Shown here: piece after piece, positions 24,005 through 37,640 of the stretch
Layout: each line of letters begins with the position of its first letter
How positions within the stretch are numbered: the first letter of the stretch is position 1
Source of the DNA: Vanilla planifolia
Lineage: Eukaryota; Streptophyta; Magnoliopsida; Asparagales; Orchidaceae
Direction of reading: 5' to 3'
Length of the DNA stretch: 64,000 bases
Assembly (NCBI GenBank): GCA_023846275.1
Contig: CM043874.1
Location: 26,943,630-27,007,629, forward strand
The notes under the pieces: model-generated
Database searches by the model: none
What the model was told of the DNA's origin: nothing
Seen by the model: the letters and a program-made list of their open reading frames with translations, nothing else
Made by a program: the position numbers and the translations under genes

Positions 24005-26215
24005 TAATAGTTTTAGTGAGGATCAAATACTACAAGAGGATGGTGAATTATAAAATTAATAAAAATCAAGCAATCAAATTATAACAAAAGCTTAAAATTC
24101 TTTTTAAAAGAATTGAGAAAATGCCTATTACAACACTTAAATAAATGGAATATGAACAACACATCAAATAAATAAAGAATGCATGAGATATTTTACATTA
24201 TTTGACCTAATCAATTCTTACATCTACCCTTGATTAACCTGATCAGGCTTACTCTAAGCCACCCCTTTTACTATTAAATGCAAAGAATAGTGCTTAGAAG
24301 AAACACCAAAAGCAATACAATAACTTTGGCTAATAAAAAATGATTGTAGCTCTTAAATGATAGATCATATAATATCCCACACCTTAATCCTTTTGAAAAG
24401 AATATGGCACCAAACTAAATGAATATGTGATACTACCAATATGATCTACATGATAAGAGAAGCTCAAGAGCAAGAGATGTATTACAAAAATTAAGAAGAT
24501 GCTCTAGCTAAAAAGAAGAAGGATCACATTTTACTCATTCTTTTAACTTTAGATTTATACTAATATTAGTCTAGAAGCTAGTTATGAACCTTCCAATAAC
24601 TAATCGAATTTTCCAAAGATGATTAATGATTCTTATATGCATGACATTATATAATCAAATGTCTGATTATACTCTTTAAAAAAAATAATCATCAATACAT
24701 TATGCATATCGTATTAAGATGATCAGAATTGAAACAAAATTATCTCAAAAATCTAATGACATGACGATCACTATTAATCTCAAAACAACTTATCAGAGAG
24801 TCTAAGAATAACCTTCATACTACACAATACAAAATTCTTATTATAACACTTAAGATCAATATATATCATATCAAACAATCACATGGATCATACAAGTATA
24901 ATGTAGCTCATTTTTATAGTTTAATCTAATAGTTGAATGCTATAATAAAAAAATAATTTCACTAGGAGTCAAACACTTAAGAAAATGCTATACAATATGA
25001 TTGTATAAGGATGAGCTGATGTATAATCATATAATAATTAGTTAACCTATACTCAAAAAGATAATCATATACTTATGATAAACTTATCATAATAGTATGA
25101 TAGTTTTGTATCAAATTTGTTCTAAGTCTCTTGTAAGAACATAAAGTATAAGTGCACTATTAAGATCATCATAGTACATCAATATAGCACAAAATATTAA
25201 ATCTTAACAAATGAATGATCAAACTCATATGATATGGATATCATATTTATATGATACTATGAATCCATTTCTTACGTAATTTTAATTTTTTTTGATAAAG
25301 AATAGATCATACAAATAAGATATTTTACTTCATAGTATATTATATATTCATCATATGCACACAGCTTGGTGATTATATAAGAACTCTTATATGTATGGCC
25401 AAGCTATAATACTCGATATGGTTGTACCAATATGATATATTAATCATACATAGTTGACCATAATTATGTATAAATATAACAAACTTTGAGATGAAGTAAA
25501 CTACATACTTATATGAAAGAAGCTTCATACTCATATGAAGGAAGCTTAATAATTATATGACACTTAAGTAAAAGTCTATTACCTTAGACAAATTATGTTT
25601 TGTCATCTAAATCAATGTCTAGATGGTGGTCACATCATTACGATTAACCAATTATACTTATACTATGTCATGGCAAGCTAAAACATCAGCTATAGGTTTA
25701 ATCCTGAGTTTAGATCATAGATATCATATCATATGATCTTTAGGAAGTTAAGAAATTTTTTTTAAAATTTTATTTCATTATCTTAAGGCTTGGATTTAAT
25801 ATAAAATGGTTTGTAATGACATTAATGTGTTAATGTAGTTATAGATGACTTAAGTAGTTCTATATGCTTTATGATCCAAAAACATGATTTAGCACAGAAA
25901 TATATGTAATGAGATGATTCTTCTATTTCATTTAAAGGATAAAGGTTTCACAATCTAACCTAAGTAATATAGATAATTTCTAGCTCCATGTGGATTAACT
26001 ACCCCATAAAGAGCTTTTCTCCATAGCTCTATAATTTGCAGGTTGAGCCATCCTTAATTAAGATATTCTAGGTTCATTTAATTTTCAAATGCATTACTCT
26101 TACTCCATTCAACATTTTCTACTTTCATAATCTATAGCTACATGTTTACAAAACTTCAGACATCGATTAACAACTAAAACTCTTAGTTTGGTGATCATCT
26201 TTAAGGATAGAACTT
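24005..26215 (-). repeat. 5' LTR of the Copia fossil
   Basis: It runs from the PBS to about 26215, where similarity with the 3' LTR ends. Near the PBS the minus strand reads ATTCACCATCCTCTTG, the U5 phrase of Sirevirus-like LTRs. The length of about 2.2 kb is large for Copia but usual in Sireviruses. Confidence 0.7.
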
Positions 26216-26961
26216 AAATATGTTTTGTTATACACTTGAAAAAATGTTTTAACTAAGACGTATATGTAAGTAAATAATCCTAAGAGTCATTTTATAGAAA
26301 TAAGAAAAGGTTTAACATTCTAGCCATTTATAATATGGCAAAGAGGTATTTTTAAATGGTTTAGCTACATCATCTGAAGTTAACCCTTATGACTCAAAGT
26401 TATTAGGTTGAGCCAAGCCCTTAAGAAAAGGCTACCAATCTTTAGTCCACTCCATGTTGTGTGTGTGTGTGCCTTATTCCATTGCATTTGATTATTACTA
26501 ATTTTCATTAACTGAAACATTCATTAGATAATAATAACTTAGTTTTATGATCATCGAACTCGTGGGCTCAACAAATGTGAGACATGATGAGGCACTGGTA
26601 ATATACAAAGATATTAGTTTGAATCATAGAAATCTTACTCTTACATCACTAGGGCTTTGGCGTATGAAAATGATGGGATGATAATGAGACATCATTAATG
26701 CTACATGTAAGGTTGATGTACCAACACCACTATCACTAATACTTTGTACAAGATCTTATTATTTGAGTATGACATGATATAATATGCTTTGGTTAGAAGT
26801 CTACATGATAATGATATGATCAAATAAAAAAATAAAAAATAAAAACTATTAATAATAGTATTAAGAAAAAATTTGGCCCTAACAAAGAAAAAGAAGAAAA
26901 TATAAAAGACTAACACAAAATGAAAAAAGGAATAAGAAATAATAAAAAAAAAGATGAAATT

Positions 26962-27034
26962 AGTGTGTGTGTGTGTGTATGTGTGTGTGTGCGTGTTTGT
27001 GAATGTGCATGTGTGTGTATGCATATATATATGC
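26962..27034. repeat. (TG)n microsatellite, interrupted
   Basis: Alternating TG with a few CG, TT and CA interruptions, ending in a short (AT)n. The 122-codon minus frame over it is a low-complexity translation rich in His and Thr. Confidence 0.95.
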
Positions 27035-27353
27035 TTATACATAGTAATGGTTATATATAAAAATATCATATACTAAGTTCTGTCTTATCTTAGTAAGATA
27101 TTAATGAGTTCTTTAGAAACATAAAGAGTATAGTATGCTTTTTAATATATTCAATTTTTATTTATTTAAAATATTCTCATTTAAAATTTTTTTATTATTC
27201 AAATTTATTTGCTGAGTGATATGCTTATTATTTTTTTGCTTGTATTACAAAGCATGTTATCCGCACACAAAAAGAGGTAGAATAAGATGACAATGAGGAC
27301 GAATAAATACTTACCATGAGATGATGGATAATGTTTATAAATAAGTTATTTTG

Positions 27354-27357
<4 letters not shown>

Positions 27358-27433
<76 letters not shown>
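27358..27433. repeat. (AT)38 microsatellite, uninterrupted
   Basis: A perfect 76-base alternating AT run with no interruption. Such tracts mutate fast and can extrude cruciforms. The assembled length may be unreliable. Confidence 0.97.
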
Positions 27434-27435
<2 letters not shown>

Positions 27436-29218
27436 TAGAAAATGTGTAACTTATGGTGGTTCATACATATGATTGTTCATTAGAATAGAAAGTAACAATT
27501 TAGGAAGAGCCCATAAAATGTTTGTTAACCTAGTATTTAATAGCATTGCCTTATCTATAGGTGTGTGCAATCTTAAGGTTCGCATGCAGTCGCAACAGAA
27601 AGACCTCGTCAAGGAACTTCAAAGAATTGTCAAGGTTGCTAATTGCTATTATGCGTGATGAGGTTTCAATAAGTTTTGAGATGAATAAAAGTTTTGATAA
27701 TAGTTTTGTGTAAGTTAAACCTACAACTGATGGTTTACACATGTCATGTAATATAATATTAAAAAAAGAAATTAAAAGTAGTATAAACATTCCTTATCTC
27801 AGGAATGGTTTAGTATCTTCAATTTTTACATAAGTACTTTAATTATATTAGAAATTAGTATATAATATAGTCAATGCATGCAATTATAATAGTTCCTATA
27901 AATAATTTCATGATTTTCTTGACCCATTATGCCTTTTGAACCCATTAAACATGTTGTGGAAGACTCTCGAATCCAATATCTAAATTACATCTATACTAGA
28001 TATGGATCATGTTTATTAAGTTGAGATATTTATCTAGTATCATGATGTAAACTATCCTACATTCATCCTTCTTTTCACAAAAGACTATAGCTCAAAGTAT
28101 TATACTTGAAATGCAGGTTTAATTAAGTTGGAAAATTTGTCATTTTAGTATAAAAATAATATGATGGTGTTGATCTTTCTAATACATCTAAAATCTAAGT
28201 GAATCAAATAGATTGTATGAATAATATCATATACAAGATGAAAATCAAAATATTTAATTAAAGAGAGATTTAGGAATTTTTAATCATTCTTGCCAATATT
28301 AGATTTTGCTTATATCCTTTGTAATGCACTTATGTTTTCATAAAGTAGAAAACAGTCACTATTCAAGGCCTTTTTATGAATCATTTATGATAAAAAATTC
28401 AAAACACTATAGTAACTCATGTTCTCACATAATTCAAATATTGTCATATGAAGTTTTTCAAATAATAGAATCATATATCTCTTTAGATCAATACATATCA
28501 ATAATTAGTCACCCTCATCAAAGTTTTTAAAAGATCCAATTTATTTCATTAATTCAACATACATAAAGTTATTGGATGCAATCTATTGCATGACTAAATT
28601 AAACATGAAATAAAAATTATTTTTATATGTAGAAGTGAAAGAAGTGAAAATATGTATTTATATGTCCAACATTATCTTTGGTTTTTTAAAATCAAGGCTG
28701 TAAGTCACTTTATTTTTCTTTAGTTAATTTTTTCATGTTCCATTTTTTATTTCTTATTATTAAGAAGTGTATCATCCTTTTCAAAATTAAGGATAGGTTT
28801 CTAAAAGTCAATTCTTTTTATCACCATTATTTTCACATCAAAATTAATATACATAGTAGAATTAATGCTTGTGGGTTGAGTTAATGTGGTAAATATCTTT
28901 GGAGAAAATGAGTTTAACCTACAAGTGTTATTTTGATTACTTTTAACATGATATTCATGATAATATTTAGCTTTTGATGAGTTTTTCATTACTAACCATA
29001 TATATACTCTCCCATCCAAATTTTGTTCAATTTTTGAAGTGATCAACAAAAAGTTTTGGCATGACCAATACCTTTCAACATGGAATTACAATTTATATGG
29101 TAGTCATTCATGTTATGATAGACAAAGAAATAATGCACTTAATTTTAAAAATTAAGCTATTTGACAAAGCCATGCATATTATCAAATATGGGTATTTCAT
29201 CTTAATATTTGGTGTATG

Positions 29219-29810
29219 TGTAACAACCTGAAAATAGCTACAAGTATTGCTTAATTGTGAGCTAATGATAAGGTTTTGTTGTGTAGTTATTAAGTTAAAA
29301 TATTTTTAATATGTTCAAGATATGACCATAGAACTAGTGTAGATTTTGATGTTTTCAAGTATTTTAAACAAATTAAATTTGTTGAAGAATTCAATGAGCT
29401 AAGCTCAAATGTTATGATTTTGTAAAATTTGAAATTAGGATGAATTTGCAAGGAATTTTGAAGAATCAAAAAATATTCTACATCAAAAAGTTTCTTAAAA
29501 TAAATTGTAAGGATTCTAAATAGAATCCAAAAATTTAAACTTATTTGTATAAGGTTTGATGAGTTGGACATTCTTAAAATAGACCAACAACTTGTTGAAA
29601 TTGTGTGGCACAAAAACTTCAAAAGTTATGAGTTTGAATAATGCTGAGATAAAGATAGCACATACCAAATAGAAATTATGGAGGAGCAAATGATTTTCTC
29701 TTATGTGCCATGAGAAACCAAGAGATAAAAAAAGGGAGATTAGAAGGACTTCAGAATAGCTTGAGATTTAATCCTTGAAATTCACTTGGAACCACTTTTT
29801 TTTGGGTCCT
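29219..29810 (+). mobile_element. Possible Ty3/Gypsy LTR start
   Basis: It begins TGTAACAACCTGAAAATAG, like the TGTAACA-type starts of many plant Ty3/Gypsy LTRs. The several hundred bases that follow form a continuous, somewhat less AT-rich block. No matching end (TTACA or TAACA after a G-rich stretch) was found at a plausible distance, so both length and identity are uncertain. Confidence 0.3.
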
Positions 29811-32379
29811 ACAAGTTAACATAATTTATTGATATACATGCTTCCATAATAGCACCAAAGAAAGCATGCAAATTTTTGCAGTGGGTTCTCAAGGATTTTG
29901 CTAAGAGAATCATCTTAAGTCACCTGGCTAGGTGCATACAAATTGGGTCCTTTATATGTTGGCTTAAATTTAGCTTGATTAACATCAACCAACATTCTTT
30001 AAGAGCAACTCATAAAAATTAGAAAAACCTAGATATGGTTCATCCATTTAAGTAAAATTAGCTATTTGTTAGGCTAAATTTATCAAATAATCTATTAGGT
30101 ATCATAAAATCATTTCCATTCATTGGACTGTCCGATCAAACATTAGTAATTAAACTATCTAATTGAGGTAGAGCTAAATGCATATTACCATTTAATCCAA
30201 ATCACTTGGGCATAAAATGGAAACCATTCTCAATTGAAATTCGTTTGAACTAATTTGGCCATCCAACCAATCTATCAAATTGTCCCATAAGTCCAACTCT
30301 ACTATAAAGCCACGAGCTTGACCCACAAGTAGTCCTTCTAAACCATAGATGATCAAAAGACGTCCAAATTTTATCCTTCTTTCATTCTCTTGTTGAATCT
30401 TGAAATCTTCCTACTTCTTCATTTTGTGGATTCAAATGAGTCTTCTTTCTTTCAACTAAGTAATTTCCTTGAAATCTAGTTTCAACCAAGCTGATCCTTC
30501 TCATTCTCCACCTTGCCTGCCTACATGACAAAGGAAGAAAAATCCTACTATTACATCACCTTCATGTCTGTCTTCTAATAGTGAATCATCTAGTTTGAAA
30601 TCCTTACTTGATGAATATCACTTTCCTAACTTGAGTTCCATAATGTCAACTTATCCTTCAAGAACAAGAAAATTTAGAATACAAAATTCTTGGACCAATG
30701 CTTATCCCTATAACACCCATAACCTATTTGATAATACATATATTTTTTTTGGCATAATGCTTATGTTGTGTTCTAGTTCTACTCTAATCCTATGGATCCT
30801 ACACTAAAGCTAATCCTACTTCAAACCTGAATACTTGGACATCTCCTTGAATGACTTTGAAGACTTTGTAGTTATTCCTACGCAAGACCAACAATATCTT
30901 TAGTTATAAATGATTCTAACTTTGATCGGTCTCTTATTAAATCTACTAACAAATCATTCACGTCCAACTTCCTTATGCATGACGTGAAACATCTTAATAA
31001 AAATGCAAATGCAATTTAACATGTTCTTCAATTTATCTTAATTCCCAAATATGGTGATCAAAATCACATAATTACACCATTGACACTTGCTACATATTTT
31101 TTCTATCCAAACAACATTTCAATGTTGGCATGGCATCCTCCTATTTTTCTATTTTATGAAATAATCACTAAATATTTAAACAAGTTTTTTGTTATGATAA
31201 TCCAAATATTTTCTAACATAAATAAATCCCAATTTGATTCATTCATCACAACACAACATAAATTAAACCATTATCAACTTATTAAGGAAAACAATAATGA
31301 ATTATATTAATTAAATAACATAGTCTAATAATGGGATAAAATGGATATCTAATACAAGTTTCATCATTCTAACTTGGTGATGAAGGAACATTTTAGCATC
31401 AAGAACTCAACTTCCTAATACACGATATTTATGATAATATAGAAAAGTGAAGTGTAATCACTAATTCATCTTTTCTTATTTTTCTCTTGAAGTCCCACAA
31501 AGACCATTTGTTTAAATAATTTATTAAGTGAAAAATTAGCTGAGCCAACTGACATGAGTTTAGAAAGTAAACAACTTGTGCAAGTAAAAAAAGGTTCTAA
31601 TTGTTTACCAATTTTCATATCTTTTTATATAATTTAGTATTTTTAAAATTTTTAAATTTTAAAAATTATTATACATTTATTTTATTATAAAACCGCTTCA
31701 ACTTTTAATTTAAAAATCATCAACCTCCTTTTTGTGATGAGAAAATTTTAAATAAGATGATCTTCATAAACTCTATATCTTGAAAGCTCTTCATTACTTT
31801 CCAAGTATATTTAATATTTTTTTAATAATTATTGAGGCTTTCTTAAGCTTATAAAATAATTGATTATAAAAATCTTTAATATTCATTTTATTACTTAGAA
31901 AACTCTAACTTCATCAAACTTGATATTATTGAATTCTAAATAATTTTAATACTTTGCTTTTTTTAACTTACCTCTTTTATTTGAGGTGTCATATTTATTT
32001 TTTAATAGTTTATATATATTTTTGAAATAAAATGAAGAAATTTGTAAAAATTTACAAAAAATCTCAAAATTTCAAATAATACAAAAATCATGATAAAATA
32101 TCATTTTACTACAATTGGGATACTATTTCATTCTCAACTATATGATTTCTAAGTTTTAGAAGTAAGAAGCAATTAAGTTGAGGAACTTGCAAACTGATTT
32201 GTTGGAAAAATTGTGATTACTCATGGAGAGCAATTAAGTCATATGACACATGATGCAATAGTTAACTATAATATCTTAGATGTAAAGAATTATTAATTAG
32301 TATTTTATTTATAAAAATAACATATTTGCTAATAATTGTATAAATGTTTTATTAGATGATAGATTAGAGCTTAAAAGTC
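29811..32379. other. Unassigned AT-rich DNA
   Basis: Around 30340-31310 the plus strand has several moderately open, serine-rich stretches (for example 30595-30807 with SLLDEYHFPNLSSIMSTYPS). They hint at a decayed coding region, perhaps a transposon ORF. I recognise no domain. Confidence 0.3.
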
Positions 32380-32960
32380 TTAGAAATTTTGTAAAAAACA
32401 TCAAAGCTAAAAAAATTTCATTAAAGAATAATTTTATAAAATATAATATTTTTTGTGAATTATTATAATTTTTTTAAAAATCAAACATCTTTAAAAATAA
32501 AGTCCACTAATCTTAAAATGGAGAGTAAATTTCAAAAACTAAAGTATGAATTATTATGAAACTAATGGTGTAAAATTTTTGAAATTTAGTCTTGTATCAA
32601 TCATAAAATAGAGGGTAAAAGATACATAGAAATATTATTATAATTATTTTTAAAATAAAAAATATTAAGTTATCAAAAACTATTAAAAATTTTGAAAAAT
32701 TACAAAATGTAACATATTTTATTAGGAGTCTAATAGTATAATTCTTGTGAAAATTTGAAATGTCTCTATGATTGTATTTATGAGAAATATATTATTTAAA
32801 AATATCAAAAATATCAAATGATTTTAAAAAATATTAAATTTTTAAAGATGGTAAAGTTTGGTGAGTAATTTATTTTAAAAATAATTAATAATAGTTTAGA
32901 AATTTGTTAGATTAAATACTTTATGGAATAAAATTAGCCCTTAAAGTTTTAATTTTATTC
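32380..32960. repeat. Degenerate dispersed repeat, copy 1 (partner near 37080-37640)
   Basis: Very AT-rich sequence that shares spaced phrases with 37080-37640. Examples are GTATTTATGAGAAATAT against GTACTTATGAGAGATGAT, and AGTAATTTATTTTAAA followed by TTTGTTAGATTAAATAC-like text in both. It is probably the U3 part of two related LTRs, but the composition makes chance similarity a real risk. Confidence 0.35.
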
Positions 32961-35900
32961 AAGTTAAATTTTTATTTTTCCTATTCGTCATAGGAAGGAA
33001 TAAACCCACACCATCATTGGGAGAGAAATTGCATGAAAATGACAAAAAAGGTGAATAAAAGCCTAGAAGAATTAATTTGGAGGAATTAAAATTTGGGAAT
33101 GTAATATTAGGAGAGTTTTGAGTAGTTTTAAGAAGTTGAGGGGAAACCATCAAAACTCTAAATGAAACCTTTAAATTTTATAGAATAGGAATTTTTCAAA
33201 CAATTAGGAAAATTTTGGAAGAGGAATTTAGAAATTGAGATAACAATCATGAGAAAGAAGAATTTTTTAGAAAATTCTTATGTTACTATGAAAGAGAGTG
33301 AAAAATTTTGGTAAATAAGAAGGAAGATGAAAATTTTACTGTGGAAATTCATCAGGTCTGATAAACAAGAAATTGAGTTGGTGTGACATCTAAAAGGACA
33401 AAAGGTAAGTATATATGAACAATATGGTCCATATGTTTAATATTTGATGATATACACACTTATTGCTTTAGTATCTAAAAATTGATTAATTTACAAAAAG
33501 AAAATTTTAGTAACGTATGATGTTATAACATGGTTGTTAATTTGCATGCTATGTATTTAGATAATTTGTATTCTTGACATGCTGCATTATCTTATTCACG
33601 TTTTCATATATTGTAAGAAATGATTATGTATATTCTTTTAAAATTAACTTTGGCATAAAAGTTGTGAAAAAGTTTATAAAAACTTTGAAAATTATTAAAT
33701 AAGAATGTAATTAATAAAGACATGAAAAGATAATGCAATTTATGGAAAAAGGGGTAGATCATCACCACAAAAAATGGGATAAGGTTTTGAGGTCTTTGAA
33801 CAAGTAGGAAAATCATTCATGTAACTCAAAGAGAATGGGTTCTAGAAGAGTGCAACTTAATTGTAAGAGAATTAACTTACCAAACCTATATGGTAGTATA
33901 ATCTTTAAGTCTAAATAAATTTTAAAGGGTGTCAAGGAAGTAACAAAATATGGAAAAGTAAGGAAAATTAATGAATAAGGCATCAAAGAAATTATAAAAG
34001 GATCTCTTATGTGTACATGCATGATTATTTTGATCACTATTTTTTATTCCATATTTTAAGCTTTATGTTAAAGTGATGACAACAATGACCCAACATGTGG
34101 CATGATACTATAATGCACTAATCATGTGAATATGGCTGAGAAAGTTTTAAACATCATTTAGAAGAAAAGATTTCAAAAGTTTAATCATTACCTATGTTTA
34201 ACAATAAAACTTAAGTTCCTTTTAGTTTTCTTAAACCTTAATCCCTTAAACTAGAACATATCTCAATTGCAACTCCATATAGGAGAAATCATCTGAAGAG
34301 GAGGTGACACGATGATTGTGAGAAAGGGAAGGGTCAAAGAGTTGAATCCTTCAAAGAATTGAAAATGATTAGGGAAATAAGAAGGTTATGGAAAGGGAAA
34401 ATGCAATATGCTTGAAAACATAAGGAGATCTAATTGCCTAAGAGTTTGAAAAAAATTGAGAAAAATCTTAGGTGTAGTCAAGCTAGAAGAGAGTATGGAA
34501 AGTGAAAAGTGGAAAGAAGAATTATGTCTAAGATAGGAAAAGAATTGGGTATTTCTAAGAAGTCATGTAAAGGAAAAGTGAAATTTAAGGGAAATAATTT
34601 GTGATCATGAAAATAGACAAATTGAGACCAATTGAAAGGCGATGCCACTCTGACATGGAAATCAAGGTAAGTACGCTTTCTAGCCTATATGTATTGATTT
34701 GATGTGATATTTCTTAATGTGAAGTGACCAATAGAAAATAATGATTCTAATTTGAGAAGTTAGAGATGACTTGTGATTCTTGTATTATAATTATATGTTT
34801 ACTACCTAATTTCAGCTTGAAATTATTTTACCATTTGATTGGATAAATTCTATTATATATGAATGTGTTATAATATCATGTTAATTGCTAATAAAGATAA
34901 AAGAAAAACATTACAAAAAATAAATTATTAATTATGTGGAAATTGAAAAGATAAGAAAAGAAAAAATGAGTAAGAACAAAACTTATTTGAAAGGGTTAAG
35001 ACACAATTTTAAAAAATATAAATAGAGATTATTTAAAGTGACTTTGCTCATTCTAGAATAAAGTATTAGAATTGAGACCACATTCAAGAATAATATATTC
35101 CAAAAGTTTTTCCAAATAAGCCATCAGTAGAACTATTCTTATTCTAGAATAACATATTGTTGAAAGCATAACATGTCTTGCCTTAGAACCTAAATGATAA
35201 AAGGTAAATTGTGTAAAGATAAAATAAAGAGTATTAAAAAAGTTATGCAATTTCTTAAAATTGAAGACTAAGTGATTCATAAAGGGAAAAAATAAAAAGA
35301 TGGCATTTAATTCATATGCTCTTTATATATTGTTTATGCGTTATGTTATGCGATATTCACTAAGTATGTGGCATGTTCTTAATCTATTTACTTTTTATAT
35401 GATGCATCATTTTATCTCCAAGGAAGCGATGATTAGCTAAACTTATTTTTTTGTCTAACATTTTAGGGCAAAATCAGATGCATCACGATACTCTAGAGAT
35501 GTAGTGAGAGAAAGAGAGAGAGTTTTTGGCTATTATGAGTAGCACTTTACTTCTTTATACATATTATAAGCAAAAGCTAATAGGACAACTAGTTTCATTT
35601 CCAATGATAGATATGTATTACTTTAATCTTGCTATGATAGTTCATGTATGTGCTTATTTCTAAAAAAATGCAATGTGATAGTTTTACATTTTTATGGCTT
35701 TTAAATGGGTTTAAAAAATGTGATTAGTTTACATTACTTTTATGTGGTTTTAAAAGTTAGCTTTCAAAATGTATAATCATATGGCTCATTTTCCATTTAT
35801 TTAAACAAATATGGCTTTCAAAATGAAACTAATGAAAAAAAAAAGAAAATGATTCATCATGGCACAACCAATGAAAGATAAGGTAGGTCTCCACAGATGA

Positions 35901-37079
35901 TCAAAGCCATATCATATCATCATTTAGCAATTTTAATTTATCAAACTTAAAGGCTTGACCAAATCTCAAAAAGCACTTGTAGTTGCATTTGGAGAGTAGT
36001 AGCATATTGAGACTTCTTTTCCTCTCTAGTTGCTATTACAATAGACTCTTCAATCAACTTATAGTATAAGTCCTTTATTGTACGAGGTTATCTTACCAAT
36101 CCTCTAAGGGATTATTAAACTATGTGCCTCCAACTATAAAAAATTACCTGTACTCATATGTCTAATTGGAACATATTTTACCTATATTTTTTTTAACTTA
36201 TTGTACTCATATGTTCAAGAAGAGCATATATTCCTTATATTATTTCTAGATTTAATTTTTATTAGATTATACCTATGGTTTTATCATCTTTAAAAGAGAT
36301 ATATTATTGAATGATCTTATTTGATAATAACAAAATCATAATATTTGTTACATAATGTATTATTACATAATGTGTTCCATTAAGTGATTTTATAGGTCTA
36401 GACTCAAGCTACAATTGGAGATGTTTAGAGGGTGACATGATGGTCAAATTGACATGAAAATCTATTGTACATGACTTCACTAAAAGGTAAATTTGAAGGA
36501 AGTTAGAGAGTGACATAACAATTGATTGCATGTGAAGATTTGAGTCATTTTCCATTTTATGGTTAACTACTTGTAAAACCGTATAACATAACCTTTTAAG
36601 GCACCATGATCTTAATGAGTGACATTATGAGTGCGTGTCACATATAAATAAGTTTTCCAAATAACATTTCACACAAGATTTTCAGAGTGTTTCTTATAAG
36701 TTTTGAACTTAAGCTTTACTATATATATATATATATATTTCTATTTGACAAGTACTCGATAATTTGATCTTCAATATGATAAAACAAAAATTAATTTAAC
36801 CTACAAATGAGATCTTCAATGGATGACCATCATACCATCTCTAACCCATATAATGATGCATGTGATGTGTAGAGAGCCATTAGATCAATGATCTATTATG
36901 TATCATAATTTGTGATATCTAATCAATTCGAATGGGTATTAGATTGTCTAATAATTGAATTAATACGTATTAAATCATTTGCTAGTTTAATTTGATGAAA
37001 ATGTTATTTAGTTGTAGGAACTAATAATATTTAACTAAATTGTATTAGAAAAAAATATTATTATCAATAATAAAATTAA
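32961..37079. other. Degraded LTR-like DNA, no gene recognised
   Basis: Two purine-rich blocks end in similar splice-donor-like phrases: AAAGGTAAGTATATATG near 33406 and AAGGTAAGTACGCTT near 34667. An acceptor-like ACATTTTAGGGC is near 35459. Around 36640 an ACATATAAATAAG precedes an ordinary leader-like stretch. These are features of Ty3/Gypsy and Copia LTRs rather than of host genes, but no paired ends were found. Confidence 0.3.
36719..36739. repeat. Short (AT)n microsatellite
   Basis: About ten AT units between CTTTACT and TTCTATTTG. Confidence 0.9.
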
Positions 37080-37640
37080 TAATTATGTTTATTAAGAGAT
37101 GACACATAACATAAAGGAGAGAGGAGATACACTATTATCATTTGAGATATGAACTTTGATTAAAATAATTATTTTATAAAAACTTATAATTTTTTGAAAA
37201 ATAGGATATATGACTTAAGGAGAAAACTATTAAATAAGAAAAATAAAATTATCAAGAACATATTATTATAATAGTGCAAAATTTAGATTTAATTTGGTCA
37301 CAAAAAATGCCAATGTTATACAAACATATTATTAAAAATATTTTAGAAGATAAAAATATTAAAATTATCAAAAAGTGTCAAAAAATAAAAAAGTTCTAAA
37401 AAGTACATTTTTTTGAATGTTATAACTTTTACAAAAATATAACAAACCTAAGAAGTTGTACTTATGAGAGATGATATTGTGATAAAAAAATTATTCAAAT
37501 AGTGAAGTTAAAAGATTATAAAACTTTTAGAGTTAAATAGTAATTTATTTTAAATTTATTAAAACATTTTTAGTTGTAGTTTGGATCAAAATATTTAATA
37601 AATTAAATACAACCTAAATTTTTAACTAAAAATATAATAT
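37080..37640. repeat. Degenerate dispersed repeat, copy 2
   Basis: Partner of 32380-32960 in direct orientation, about 4.7 kb away. The match is patchy and dominated by A/T. Confidence 0.33.

Larger units (their letters stand above)
17950..26215 (-). mobile_element. Large Sirevirus-like Copia fossil with both LTRs
   Basis: On the minus strand the order is: 5' LTR (about 26215-24005), PBS (24002-23991), gag (about 23980-22500), GAG-pre-integrase (22466-22182), integrase (about 22160-21300), reverse transcriptase (about 20990-19850), RNase H (about 19840-19640), polypurine tract (19193-19182) and 3' LTR (19180 down to about 17950). The gag region has a lysine run and an acidic, serine-rich tail, which with the length of about 8-9 kb suggests the Sirevirus lineage. 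It is broken many times. The LTRs are strongly diverged, so insertion is old. Confidence 0.82.
26216..29218. other. AT-rich spacer with microsatellites, no gene recognised
   Basis: Apart from the two microsatellites listed separately, only short frames are present. The plus-strand frame 27473-27658 (61 codons, with QSQQKDLVKELQRIVKVANC) is somewhat richer in plausible codons, but I recognise no family and see no splice context. Confidence 0.35.

Noticed and set aside
26701-27069. 122-codon minus-strand frame
   Set aside because: His/Thr- and Phe-rich translation of the (TG)n and A-rich tracts.
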